A stretch of DNA of 64,000 nucleotides from Nonomuraea sediminis (GTDB lineage Bacteria; Actinomycetota; Actinomycetes; Streptosporangiales; Streptosporangiaceae), in assembly GCF_018531495.1 (NCBI RefSeq), contig NZ_JAHDTI010000001.1, forward strand, positions 558,001 through 622,000. Direction: 5' to 3'. Under the pieces are notes generated by a model. The model was not told the origin of the DNA and did no database searches. It saw nothing but the letters and a program-made list of their open reading frames with translations. Numbering within the stretch: position 1 is the first letter of the stretch; every line of letters begins with the position of its first letter. A program made the position numbers and the translations under genes. Positions 15,565-23,555 of this stretch are shown piece by piece.

Positions 15565-17039
15565 CAGGCACCCCGCATGGCGGCGAGCTCTTCGAGGATG
15601 AGCCGCCTGATCTCGGCCCGCAGCGCCTGGTCCCCGTCACCGGCCGCCGGTCGCGCGGGCGGCCGCGGGTCGCTCGCGGCGTTCGAGGCGTGCGGGTACG
15701 GCGGGACGGCTCCGGTGGGCGCGTGCCACGGATCCAGTCCCGAAAAATCGGGAAACGTGGTGTCGGTGCCGGACGCCAGGCGGGTCCAGTTGATTAGGTG
15801 GGCGGGGTTGAGGTTCTCCCCCACGGAGGACCCGCCGACGAACCCGGTGCCGATCGTCATCGACGGGGCCAGCCCGGTGGTGATCCCCGCGCTGCCCAGG
15901 CTGTTGCCCGCGTTGACGGAGACGCGCAGGACCGGGACGGCCGCGCCGTACTTCATGATCGTGGCGGCGTCGGTGCTGTGGATCGCGGCCGAGTGGCCCG
16001 CGCCCGAGATGCGCAGGACGGCCTGCGCCGCCCGGATGCCGCCCTCGGCCGAGGGGACCCGGAGCAGGCCGAGGACGGGCATGAGCTTCTCGCGGGCCAG
16101 GGGTTCCTCTGGCACGGCCAGGTCGAAGGGCGCCAGGAGGACCTTGGTGCCCGCGGGGACGCGGAACCCGGCGCGCTCGGCGACGCGGACCGCGCTCTGC
16201 CCGATGTTCTCCCGGTCGCCGACGGCCGCGCGCAACCGGTCGAGGCCGTCTGCCACCAGGTGCGCGCCCTCGCGGGACAGCGCGGACAGCAGCGTGTCGT
16301 AGGCGGCGTCCTCGACGATGAGGACGGACTCGTTGGTGCAGAGGATGGAGTTGTCGAAGCTCTTGCTCTCCACGATGCGCCGCGCGGCGGCGGGCAGGTC
16401 GGCGGTGCGGTCGACCAGGACCGGCACGTTGCCCGGCCCGACGCCGATCGCCGGGTTGCCCGAGCGGTAGGAGGCGTGCACGACCGCGGGACCGCCGGTG
16501 GCCACGATCAGGTCGGTGCGCGGGTCGGCCATCAGCGACTCGATGAGCGGGATCGTGGGCTCCTCGACGACCTGGACGATCCCGTCCGGCGCCCCGGCCG
16601 CGACGGCGGCCTCGCCGAGCACGCGGGCGGCGTCGGCACAGCACTCCTTGGCCAGCGGGTGCGGGCTGACCACGACCGCGTTGCGCGTCATGAGGGCGAG
16701 CAGCACCTTGAAGTAGACCGTGGCGACCGGGTTGGTCGAGGGCGTGAGCGCGAGCACCACGCCGGCCGGCCGCGGCACCGAGACGATCTTCCGCGCGGGG
16801 TCGATCGAAGGGGAGACGAAGTCCTGGCCCGCGTAGATCTCGACCAGGCCGGTCGAGCAGGCCAGGTTCTTGACGACCTTGTGCTCGGCCACGCCGAGCC
16901 CCGTCTCCTTGACGGCCCGTTCGGCGTAGCGGGCGGCGTTGTCGGCGGCGACCCTGGCCACGGCGGCCACGACCCGGTCGACGGCGGGCTTGTCGTAGGT
17001 GGCGTAGGCGCGGGCGGCCCAGCGGGCGCGGTCGAGCAT
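15564..17039 (-). CDS. CoA-acylating aldehyde dehydrogenase with C-terminal encapsulation peptide
   Basis: A 491-residue PduP/EutE-type enzyme that converts an aldehyde to its acyl-CoA with NAD, the signature enzyme of metabolosomes. The Rossmann and catalytic parts show VVLALTPSTNPVATVYFK, ATGGPAVVHASYRSGNPAIG, VGPGNVPV and the nucleophile in SFDNSILCTNE. After the catalytic domain a proline/alanine linker (PHASNAASDPRPPARPAAGD) leads to a terminal amphipathic helix, QALRAEIRRLILEELAAMRG, a textbook encapsulation peptide. The start ATG overlaps the aminotransferase stop by one base. Its product would be propionyl-CoA if the substrate is propionaldehyde. Confidence 0.94.
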   Translation of the reverse strand: MLDRARWAARAYATYDKPAVDRVVAAVARVAADNAARYAERAVKETGLGVAEHKVVKNLACSTGLVEIYAGQDFVSPSIDPARKIVSVPRPAGVVLALTPSTNPVATVYFKVLLALMTRNAVVVSPHPLAKECCADAARVLGEAAVAAGAPDGIVQVVEEPTIPLIESLMADPRTDLIVATGGPAVVHASYRSGNPAIGVGPGNVPVLVDRTADLPAAARRIVESKSFDNSILCTNESVLIVEDAAYDTLLSALSREGAHLVADGLDRLRAAVGDRENIGQSAVRVAERAGFRVPAGTKVLLAPFDLAVPEEPLAREKLMPVLGLLRVPSAEGGIRAAQAVLRISGAGHSAAIHSTDAATIMKYGAAVPVLRVSVNAGNSLGSAGITTGLAPSMTIGTGFVGGSSVGENLNPAHLINWTRLASGTDTTFPDFSGLDPWHAPTGAVPPYPHASNAASDPRPPARPAAGDGDQALRAEIRRLILEELAAMRGA

Positions 17040-18295
17040 CACGGCCTCGCCTGCGCGATGGCGTGAGCCGTACGGTCGAGCAGCTCGTCCACCAGCGGCG
17101 GGCTCAGCAGGATGCCCGGTTTGTACTGCAGGACGCGCGGATCGAGCGTCGAGAAGATCGCCCACACCCCGTTCTCGTACAGGCTGCGCATGACGAACTT
17201 GGCCCCCTCCGGATGGTCGAACTCCAGGCCGATGACCACGCCGTTCTGCCGGATCCCGGTGAACCAGCCCGCGTTGTCGGCCTTGATGCGCTCCAGCCCG
17301 CTGCCGACGGCGTCGCTGATGTAGTGCACGACCGAGCGGGTCTCCGGCCGGGTGCAGATCTCCAGCGTCTTCATCGCGGCCACGCAGCCGAGTTCGGCGC
17401 CGCCGAAGGAGGCCATGTGCGCGAAGCCGTCCTCGGTGAGCCAGCCGGCGCAGCGCTCGCTGACCAGCACGGCCGCGATCGGGTAGATCCCGCCCGACAG
17501 GCCCTTGCCGGTGACCAGCAGGTCGGGCTCGATGCCGTGCTTGGTGATGCCCCACAGCTCGCCGGTGCGCATCAGCCCGGTCTGCACCTCGTCGGCGATG
17601 TAGAGGGTGCCGTGCGACTCGCACAGCCGTTTGACGGCCTCCAGGTAGCCGGGTTCGGGGAGCGGGAAGCCGTACGTGGCCGGGATCGTCTCCATGATCA
17701 CGGCGGCCACGTCGCCACCCGACAGGGCCTGCTCCATCGCCTCGAGGGAGTTGAACGGCACGTGGGTGAAGTCCGACGGCTGGTCCGACAGGAAGATCTT
17801 GGAGAAGCGGTCGTCGCCCGTGCCCACGGCCAGCCCGGTGTGGCCGTGGTAGGCCTTGATGACCGAGACGATCCTGCGCCTGCCGGTGGCGTGGCGGGCG
17901 GTCTTGAGCGCGATGTCGATGGCCTCGCCGCCGCCGCTGGCGTAGATGACCTTCGACAGGCCGGGCGGGGCGGTCTGGATGAGCCGCTCGGCCAGCGCGG
18001 TGCGCGCCAGCGAGGGGAAATGGTGGTTGCCGATGTCGAAGCGGTCCATGGCCTGGCGCACGGCCGCCACGACCTCGGCGTTGCGGTGGCCGATGTTGTA
18101 CGTGCCGCCGTTGAGGTGCACGTCGATCAGGCGCTTGCCGGTGACGTCGTAGAGGTAGTAGTCCTCCCGCCGGTCGATGACCAGCGGGACTCCGGAGTCC
18201 TCCCAGAACTGGGTCTTGCCCGGATTCCAGAACTCCTTGGACTTGGCCAGCACCTCGTCCTTGGATTCGAAAGCGAATATCCCGTAGTCGAGCAT
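17039..18295 (-). CDS. Class III PLP aminotransferase-fold enzyme, putative amino alcohol phosphate phospho-lyase
   Basis: A 418-residue fold-type I PLP enzyme of the class III aminotransferase family. Visible are YASGGGEAIDIALKTARHAT for cofactor phosphate binding, AYHGHTG, IADEVQTGLMRTG for the PLP ring, and VTGKGLSGG with the Schiff-base Lys. Members of this subgroup act as phospho-lyases on ethanolamine- and aminopropanol-phosphate, and that activity fits a neighbouring kinase. A true transaminase role remains possible. It is the first gene of the minus-strand BMC operon, expressed from the promoter at 18334-18362. Confidence 0.88.
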   Translation of the reverse strand: MLDYGIFAFESKDEVLAKSKEFWNPGKTQFWEDSGVPLVIDRREDYYLYDVTGKRLIDVHLNGGTYNIGHRNAEVVAAVRQAMDRFDIGNHHFPSLARTALAERLIQTAPPGLSKVIYASGGGEAIDIALKTARHATGRRRIVSVIKAYHGHTGLAVGTGDDRFSKIFLSDQPSDFTHVPFNSLEAMEQALSGGDVAAVIMETIPATYGFPLPEPGYLEAVKRLCESHGTLYIADEVQTGLMRTGELWGITKHGIEPDLLVTGKGLSGGIYPIAAVLVSERCAGWLTEDGFAHMASFGGAELGCVAAMKTLEICTRPETRSVVHYISDAVGSGLERIKADNAGWFTGIRQNGVVIGLEFDHPEGAKFVMRSLYENGVWAIFSTLDPRVLQYKPGILLSPPLVDELLDRTAHAIAQARP

Positions 18296-18333
18296 GCACG
18301 CCCCAACGGTCCGCGAATCGGTACAGGATCGAC

Positions 18334-18362
18334 ATCTAAAAGGTCCAACCGAAGGCCGTCAA
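18334..18362 (-). promoter_or_regulatory. Predicted promoter of the BMC operon
   Basis: On the minus strand TTGACG (18362-18357) and TTAGAT (18339-18334) are separated by exactly 17 bp, giving a transcription start about 30 nt upstream of the class III PLP enzyme gene. The match to the housekeeping -35 is strong and to the -10 moderate. Confidence 0.55.
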
Positions 18363-18400
18363 GAGGATGTAACAAACCGTAAATAACAAGCCATTGAAGT

Positions 18401-18419
18401 TGACTACATAGAGATGTCA
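18401..18419. promoter_or_regulatory. Imperfect dyad in the permease/BMC divergent region
   Basis: The arms TGACTACAT and ATGTCA face each other around AGAG, with one bulged base on the left. A TTGACT at 18400-18405 overlaps it and could serve as a -35, but no matching -10 is evident. It could bind the GntR or LacI regulator that flank the locus. The rest of the 178-nt intergenic region shows no cobalamin riboswitch elements. Confidence 0.25.
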
Positions 18420-18473
18420 GCATTTCGCCCAGTACGTATGGTTCGGGGGCCTGCCCAAGGAGGCTGCTGACCG

Positions 18474-20021
18474 GTGAGCACCATCCAAGACAAGAGCGAG
18501 GTCCAGCGGCTCAAGCCGGGAGCCGTGGGCCTGCTCGCGGTCCTGTTCATGGCCGTGGCGAACGCGGCCCCTATCACCGCCATGACCGGCAACGTCCCCA
18601 TCGCCGTGGGCTTCGGCGACGGTGTCGGCGTGGCCATGGCCTTCGCCTTCGCGACCGTCGTGCTGAGCATCTTCGCGGTGGGCTACACCGCGATGGCCAG
18701 GCACATCACCGCGACGGGCACCTTCTACGGCTTCATCTCCCACGGGCTCGGCCAGCTGTGGGGCATGATCTCCGGACTGATGGCGACCGTCGCCTACATC
18801 GTGTTCGAGGCGTCGCTGATCGGCATCTTCGCCTCCTTCGCCAAGAACGCGGTCGAGGGCTTCGGCGGGCCCGCGATCAGCTGGATCTGGTACGCGCTGC
18901 TGGCCATCGCCGTGATCAGCGTGCTCGGCTACCGGAACATCGCGCTGTCGGGCCGGGTGCTCGGGGTGTTCCTGGTCTCCGAGGTCACCGTGCTGACGCT
19001 GCTCGGCGTGTCGATCCTGATCCAGGGCGGCGGACCCGACGGACTGCTGCCTGAGGCGCTCAACCCCGTGTCCGCCTTCCAGTCCGTGGCCGACGACGCG
19101 GCGGCGGGGATCACCGGCAGCGCGGCGATCGGGCTGTTCTTCGCGTTCTGGTCGTGGGTGGGCTTCGAGACGACGGCCGTCTACGGCGAGGAGTCGCGCA
19201 ACCCGCGCAAGATCGTGCCCAAGGCCACCATGATCGCGGTGATCGGGCTCGGCGTCTTCTACACGATCATCTCCTGGCTGTGCGTGGCCGCCAACGGCAA
19301 GGCCCAGGCCATCGCCATCGCCCGCGGCAGCACGGGCAACGCCTTCGACCTGTGGTACGGCATCACCGAGCACTTCCTGGGCGGGTGGGCCAAGAGCCTG
19401 TACCTGATCCTGGCGGTGGCCGGGTCGTTCGCCTGCGCGCTGGCCTTCCACAACGCGGCCTCCCGCTACATCTACGCGATGGGCCGTGAGGGCCTGTCGG
19501 CCAGGCTCAAGCGCACCATCGGCGCCACCCACGACTCGCACGGCTCGCCGCACATGGCCTCGATCGTGCAGTCGGTGATCACGCTGCTGATCACGGTGGG
19601 CTTCTTCTGGCTCCAGGCGCCGACCAAGGCCGCGCCCGACGTGGCCTACTTCCACCTGTACGGGCTGATGGCCATCCTGGGCACGGCGATGCTGCTCATC
19701 GTGCAGACGATCTGCTCGATCGCGGTGATCTCCTACTTCCACGTCAAGGGCAACCATCCTGAGACCAAGCACTGGTGGCGGACGCTGATCTCGCCGGTCA
19801 TCGGGGCGCTCGGCATGGGCTACGTGGTGTTCCTGCTGTTCAGCAACATCGAGTTCGCCGCCGGCGCGGCGGCAAGCAGCCCGGTCTTCACCGCGATCCC
19901 CTACCTCATCGTGGGCATCTTCCTGGTGGGGCTGGCGATCGGCCTGACGCTGCGGCTACGCAGCCCCGAGCGGTACGCGATGATCGGCCGCACCATCCTG
20001 GAGGAGGCGCACGAGCGATGA
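18474..20021 (+). CDS. APC-superfamily permease, putative amino alcohol/diol importer
   Basis: A 515-residue permease with 12 to 13 transmembrane helices of the amino acid/polyamine/organocation superfamily. The first helix carries the unwound motif NAAPITAMTGNVPIAVGFGD, and the FWSWVGFETTAVYGEESRNP segment matches the family signature. AAGGAGG lies 9 nt upstream of the GTG start. Permeases of this family sit beside RMM and ethanolamine loci, so import of an amino alcohol is the natural guess. It overlaps the dehydratase gene by ATGA, so transporter and dehydratase are made together. Confidence 0.9.
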   Translation: MSTIQDKSEVQRLKPGAVGLLAVLFMAVANAAPITAMTGNVPIAVGFGDGVGVAMAFAFATVVLSIFAVGYTAMARHITATGTFYGFISHGLGQLWGMISGLMATVAYIVFEASLIGIFASFAKNAVEGFGGPAISWIWYALLAIAVISVLGYRNIALSGRVLGVFLVSEVTVLTLLGVSILIQGGGPDGLLPEALNPVSAFQSVADDAAAGITGSAAIGLFFAFWSWVGFETTAVYGEESRNPRKIVPKATMIAVIGLGVFYTIISWLCVAANGKAQAIAIARGSTGNAFDLWYGITEHFLGGWAKSLYLILAVAGSFACALAFHNAASRYIYAMGREGLSARLKRTIGATHDSHGSPHMASIVQSVITLLITVGFFWLQAPTKAAPDVAYFHLYGLMAILGTAMLLIVQTICSIAVISYFHVKGNHPETKHWWRTLISPVIGALGMGYVVFLLFSNIEFAAGAAASSPVFTAIPYLIVGIFLVGLAIGLTLRLRSPERYAMIGRTILEEAHER

Positions 20022-22234
20022 AGCCCATCGGCCGGGTCCGGTACATGGACGCCCAGCGCGTCAATCTCGACGGGTTCGCCGTGGAGGATCCGGCACTCGG
20101 CCTGGTGGCGTTGCGCTCGCCGTACGATCCGGAACCGAGCCTGACCGTCAGCGGCGGTCAGGTGAGCGAGATGGACGGGGTGCGGGCGGAGGACTTCGAC
20201 TCCATCGACGCCTTCATCGCCGCGCACGGCCTGGACCTGGCCGTGGCCGAGGAGGCGATGGCGCTGTCCGACGTCGAGCTGGCCAGGATGATGGTCGATC
20301 CGTCCGTGCCGCGGGCGGAGGTGGTACGGCTGTGCGGCGGGATCACCCCGGCCAAGATGGCCAGGGTGGTCGCGTTGCTGCGGCCGGCCGAGCTGACCAT
20401 GGCGATGACCAAGCTGCGGGCCCGGCGTACGCCGTCCAACCAGGCGCACGTGACCAACCGGCTCGACGATCCGCTGCTGCTGGCCGCCGACGCGGCCACG
20501 GCGGCGGCGTTCGGTTTCCGCGAGCTGGAGACGACCGTGCCCGTGCTGGGCGACGCCTGGTCGAACGCGGTGGCGGTCAGCATCGGCTCGGCCGCCGGCG
20601 CCGCAGGGGTGCTCGTGCAGTGCTCGGTGGAGGAGGCGATGGAGCTGGAGCTGGGCATGCGCGGCTTCGCCTCCTACGCCGAGACGATCTCCATCTACGG
20701 CACGGAACGGGTCTTCACCGACGGCGACGACACGCCTTGGTCGAAGGCGTTCCTGGCCTCGGCCTACGCCTCGCGCGGCATGAAGATGCGCGTCACCTCG
20801 GGCGCGGGCGCCGAGGTGCTGATGGGCGAGCCGGAGCGGCGCTCCATGCTGTACCTGGAGTCGCGGTGCGTGTCGCTGGCCAGGGCGATGGGCGCGCAGG
20901 GCGTGCAGAACGGCGGCATCGACGGCGCCAGCGTGGCCGCCGCCGTGCCGCGCGGGGTGCGCGAGCTGATGGCCGAGAACGTCATGGTGATGGCGCGCGG
21001 GCTGGAGTCGTGCTCGGGCAACGACGCGCTGATGTCGGAGTCGGACGTGCGCCGCACCTCGCGCACGCTGCCGATCCTCCTGGCCGGCAGCGACTACGTC
21101 TGCTCGGGCTTCGGCTCGATCCAGCGCTACGACAACATGTTCGGCCCCTCGCAGTGGAACGCCGAGGACGTCGACGACTTCCTGGTCATGCAGCGCGACT
21201 GGGGCGTCGACGGCGGCCTGCGTACGGCTCCCGCCGATCTGGAGGGCCTGCGGCGGCGGGCGGCGCGAGCCGTACAGGCCGTGTATCGATATTTCGGGCT
21301 TTGCGACTACAGCGACGCGCAGGTGGAGGCGGCCGTGGACGCGGCCGGGTCCAAGGACCTCGTGGAGTCCGACGGCGCCACCGTGCTGGCCATTTCCGGA
21401 AAAATCCGCTCATCCAGGTTGACGATGGATGATGTCGTGAAGGCGCTGCGGGAGACCGGCTTCGCCGTGGAGGCGGGGCGACTCGACGCGATGCTGCGCG
21501 CCCGGCTCGACGGCGACCACCTGCAGACGGCGGCCATCTTCACCGAGGACATGCGGGTGCTGTCGGCCGTCACCGATCCCAACGACTACGCGGGACCCGG
21601 CACCGGCTACGAGCCCTCTCCTGTACGGCAGGCCGAGATCGACGCCATCCGGCAGGCCCGCTCGGTGGAGGACCTGCGCGACGAGCAGCTCGCCCACCGC
21701 ACTTCTGTGCGGGTGCTCGGACCCGCGGGCCCGGGCAAGGATCCGGGCGAGGTGGTGATCGGCCTGTCCCCCGCCACCGGGCGCGACGTCTGGCTGACGC
21801 TGTGCGGCATGCCCGTCGTGGACGTGCTGGGCGAGCTGCTGGCGGGGCTGGCCGAGGAGGGCTGCACGGGCCGGGTCGTGCGCTTCAACGACACCATCGA
21901 CCTGGGCATGATCGGGCTGTCGGCGGCGCGGCTGTCGGGGTCGGGCATCGGGATCGGGCTGCAGGGCAAGGGCACCGCGCTCATCCACCGCAGCGACCTG
22001 GCGCCGCTGGCCAACCTGGAGCTGTACTCGATCGCGCCGGCGCTGTCGGCCGCCGACTACCGGCTGCTCGGCGCCAACGCCGCCCGCCACGCCCGCGGCC
22101 TGACACCCGCGCCCGCCCGCAACCCCTACACCGACGAGGCCATCGAGGCCCGCTACCACACCAAGGTCGTGTCGCTGATCGCCATCGAACGCGGCCACTG
22201 CACCGGAGCGGCGCCGGAGGAGCTGAGCCTGTGA
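20018..22234 (+). CDS. B12-dependent diol dehydratase, fused large and medium subunits (PduC-PduD)
   Basis: A 738-residue fusion. Residues 1 to about 535 match the PduC large subunit throughout, with an offset of +1 from Klebsiella numbering. Metal and substrate ligands are conserved: Gln142 and His144 (PSNQAHVTN), Glu171 (LETT), Glu222 (YAETIS), Gln297 (GVQNG), Asp336 (SGND) and Ser363 (CSG). Residues about 560-738 match the PduD medium subunit (EVVIGLSPATG, RLSGSGIGIGLQGKGTALIH and PLANLELY). The N-terminal encapsulation segment of PduD is absent. Two specificity positions differ: Ser301 is Asp302 and Gln336 is Ala337. GGAGG lies upstream and the start overlaps the permease stop. It would turn a 1,2-diol into an aldehyde for the encapsulated dehydrogenase. 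Confidence 0.93.
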   Translation: MKPIGRVRYMDAQRVNLDGFAVEDPALGLVALRSPYDPEPSLTVSGGQVSEMDGVRAEDFDSIDAFIAAHGLDLAVAEEAMALSDVELARMMVDPSVPRAEVVRLCGGITPAKMARVVALLRPAELTMAMTKLRARRTPSNQAHVTNRLDDPLLLAADAATAAAFGFRELETTVPVLGDAWSNAVAVSIGSAAGAAGVLVQCSVEEAMELELGMRGFASYAETISIYGTERVFTDGDDTPWSKAFLASAYASRGMKMRVTSGAGAEVLMGEPERRSMLYLESRCVSLARAMGAQGVQNGGIDGASVAAAVPRGVRELMAENVMVMARGLESCSGNDALMSESDVRRTSRTLPILLAGSDYVCSGFGSIQRYDNMFGPSQWNAEDVDDFLVMQRDWGVDGGLRTAPADLEGLRRRAARAVQAVYRYFGLCDYSDAQVEAAVDAAGSKDLVESDGATVLAISGKIRSSRLTMDDVVKALRETGFAVEAGRLDAMLRARLDGDHLQTAAIFTEDMRVLSAVTDPNDYAGPGTGYEPSPVRQAEIDAIRQARSVEDLRDEQLAHRTSVRVLGPAGPGKDPGEVVIGLSPATGRDVWLTLCGMPVVDVLGELLAGLAEEGCTGRVVRFNDTIDLGMIGLSAARLSGSGIGIGLQGKGTALIHRSDLAPLANLELYSIAPALSAADYRLLGANAARHARGLTPAPARNPYTDEAIEARYHTKVVSLIAIERGHCTGAAPEELSL

Positions 22235-22497
22235 ACCGCATCTCACCGCAGACCCTGCGCCACCAGGCCGAGGTGGCCCTGACCCACGGCAACCCGCAAC
22301 TGGCCGCCAACTTCCGGCGCGCCGCCGAGCTGGCGACCCTGTCGGACGAGGACGTGCTGCGCGTCTACGAGGCGCTGCGGCCCGGCCGTTCCAAGTACGA
22401 CGAGCTGTCCGATCTGGCCGACTGGCTCGAGGCGAACGGCTGCCCGCTGACCGCGGCCCTGGTCAGGGAGGCGCGCGACCACCCGCCCACGCGCTGA
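22231..22497 (+). CDS. pduE: Diol dehydratase small subunit, short form (PduE)
   Basis: An 88-residue protein matching the C-terminal half of PduE: ISPQTLRHQAEVALTHGNPQ, then LAANFRRAAELATLSDEDVL, YEALRPGRSKYDEL and AALVREA. Classical PduE is about 170 residues; the missing first half includes the amphipathic targeting helix. The GTG start overlaps the fused-subunit stop by 4 nt (GTGA), and its own stop overlaps the next ATG (TGATG). With the fusion it would form the complete dehydratase. The absence of a targeting helix matters for where the enzyme works. Confidence 0.92.
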   Translation: MNRISPQTLRHQAEVALTHGNPQLAANFRRAAELATLSDEDVLRVYEALRPGRSKYDELSDLADWLEANGCPLTAALVREARDHPPTR

Positions 22498-23462
22498 TGG
22501 TCAACATCCGCCAGGTGGCGGCCGCCGCCGGGGTGTCCATCGCCACGGTCTCCAACGCGCTCAAGGGCACGGGCAGGGTCTCGGACGGCACGCGCGACCG
22601 GGTCCGGCGCGTCGCCCACGACCTGGGGTACGGCCAGGCGTCCCGGCACGTGCTGGGGCTGGCGGTGACGACCTTCGGCGACCGGTCGTGGAACTTCGCC
22701 GGGGTCGACTACTTCGCCCGGTCCATCAGCACGGCCACGGCCGCCGCGCACGCCCGCGGCTACGCGCTGACCGTGCTGCCCGCCTCGCTGGGGACCGCCT
22801 CGTGGCGGTCGCTGCCGGTGGACGGTGTGCTGCTGATCGACAGCCCGCAGGACGATCCGGTGGTGCGCACGCTGCGCGGCAGGGGCCTGCCGATCGCCTT
22901 CGACGGGCGGCCTGAGGAGGTGCGGCCGGGCGAGGCCTGGGTGGACAACGACCACGCGGCCGCCAGCCGCAGCGTGCTCGACCAGCTGGCCGCGCAGGGC
23001 GCGCGGCGGGTGGCGCTCGTGGCCGGTCGCGGGCGCGACCACTACAACCGGGCGTGGATCGCCAACTACCGGGCCTGGTGCGCCTCGCGGAGCCAGGCCG
23101 AACTGCTCGTCAGCGCCTCGCGGCCGGACGCGGCCGAGGCGCTGCTCGGGCTCGCCGAGCCGCCCGACGCGATCTACACCACCTACGACTGGGGGCGGGA
23201 GCTGCTGGCCCTGGCCCGCCGGCGCGGGCTGCGGGTTCCCGGGGACCTGATGCTGGCCTGCGTCAGCGAGGATCCGCGTTACGCGGCCACGGATCCGCCG
23301 GTGACGACGCTGTCGCTGCTTCCCGGGACCTCGGTCGCGCTCGCGGTCGACGCGCTGGTGGACCTGGTCGAGTGCGTTCCCGTGGCGCCGCAGCCGCCGG
23401 TGCCGACGCGGCTGGCCGTACGGGAGTCGACGCTGCGAATATCGTCGTTGATTAACAGTTAA
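22497..23462 (+). CDS. LacI-family regulator coupled to the dehydratase
   Basis: A 321-residue LacI/GalR repressor with an N-terminal HTH (NIRQVAAAAGVSIATVSNAL, then the hinge KGTGRVSDGTRDRVRRVAHD) and a periplasmic-binding-like effector domain that is somewhat short and diverged (AWVDNDHAA, RRVALVAGR, PDAIYTTYDWGRELL). Its ATG shares one base with the pduE stop, so it is made from the dehydratase transcript and probably controls it. It is the second regulator in the BMC region besides the GntR protein, which suggests separate sensing of two substrates. Confidence 0.9.
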   Translation: MVNIRQVAAAAGVSIATVSNALKGTGRVSDGTRDRVRRVAHDLGYGQASRHVLGLAVTTFGDRSWNFAGVDYFARSISTATAAAHARGYALTVLPASLGTASWRSLPVDGVLLIDSPQDDPVVRTLRGRGLPIAFDGRPEEVRPGEAWVDNDHAAASRSVLDQLAAQGARRVALVAGRGRDHYNRAWIANYRAWCASRSQAELLVSASRPDAAEALLGLAEPPDAIYTTYDWGRELLALARRRGLRVPGDLMLACVSEDPRYAATDPPVTTLSLLPGTSVALAVDALVDLVECVPVAPQPPVPTRLAVRESTLRISSLINS

Positions 23463-23555
23463 GCAACCGAATCTGCAGTTCTTTATCGGAATTTATGCTG
23501 ATTTCGGGATACGATCTTCGGGATTGCCTGACTCTCACCCCCCAAGGAGACGGCC

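Noticed and set aside
17040..18335. A 923-residue fusion upstream of the aldehyde dehydrogenase
   Set aside because: The extra N-terminal part is an out-of-frame reading of the aminotransferase gene; the ATG at 17039 overlaps the aminotransferase stop.
18296..18473. Cobalamin riboswitch before the permease/dehydratase operon
   Set aside because: The 178 nt show no B12-box or four-way-junction pattern; only promoter-like hexamers and a short dyad are present.
20018..22497. Ethanolamine ammonia-lyase as the identity of the B12 enzyme
   Set aside because: The context suggests amino alcohols, but the sequence aligns residue by residue to diol dehydratase large, medium and small subunits, including all metal ligands, and not to EutB/EutC.
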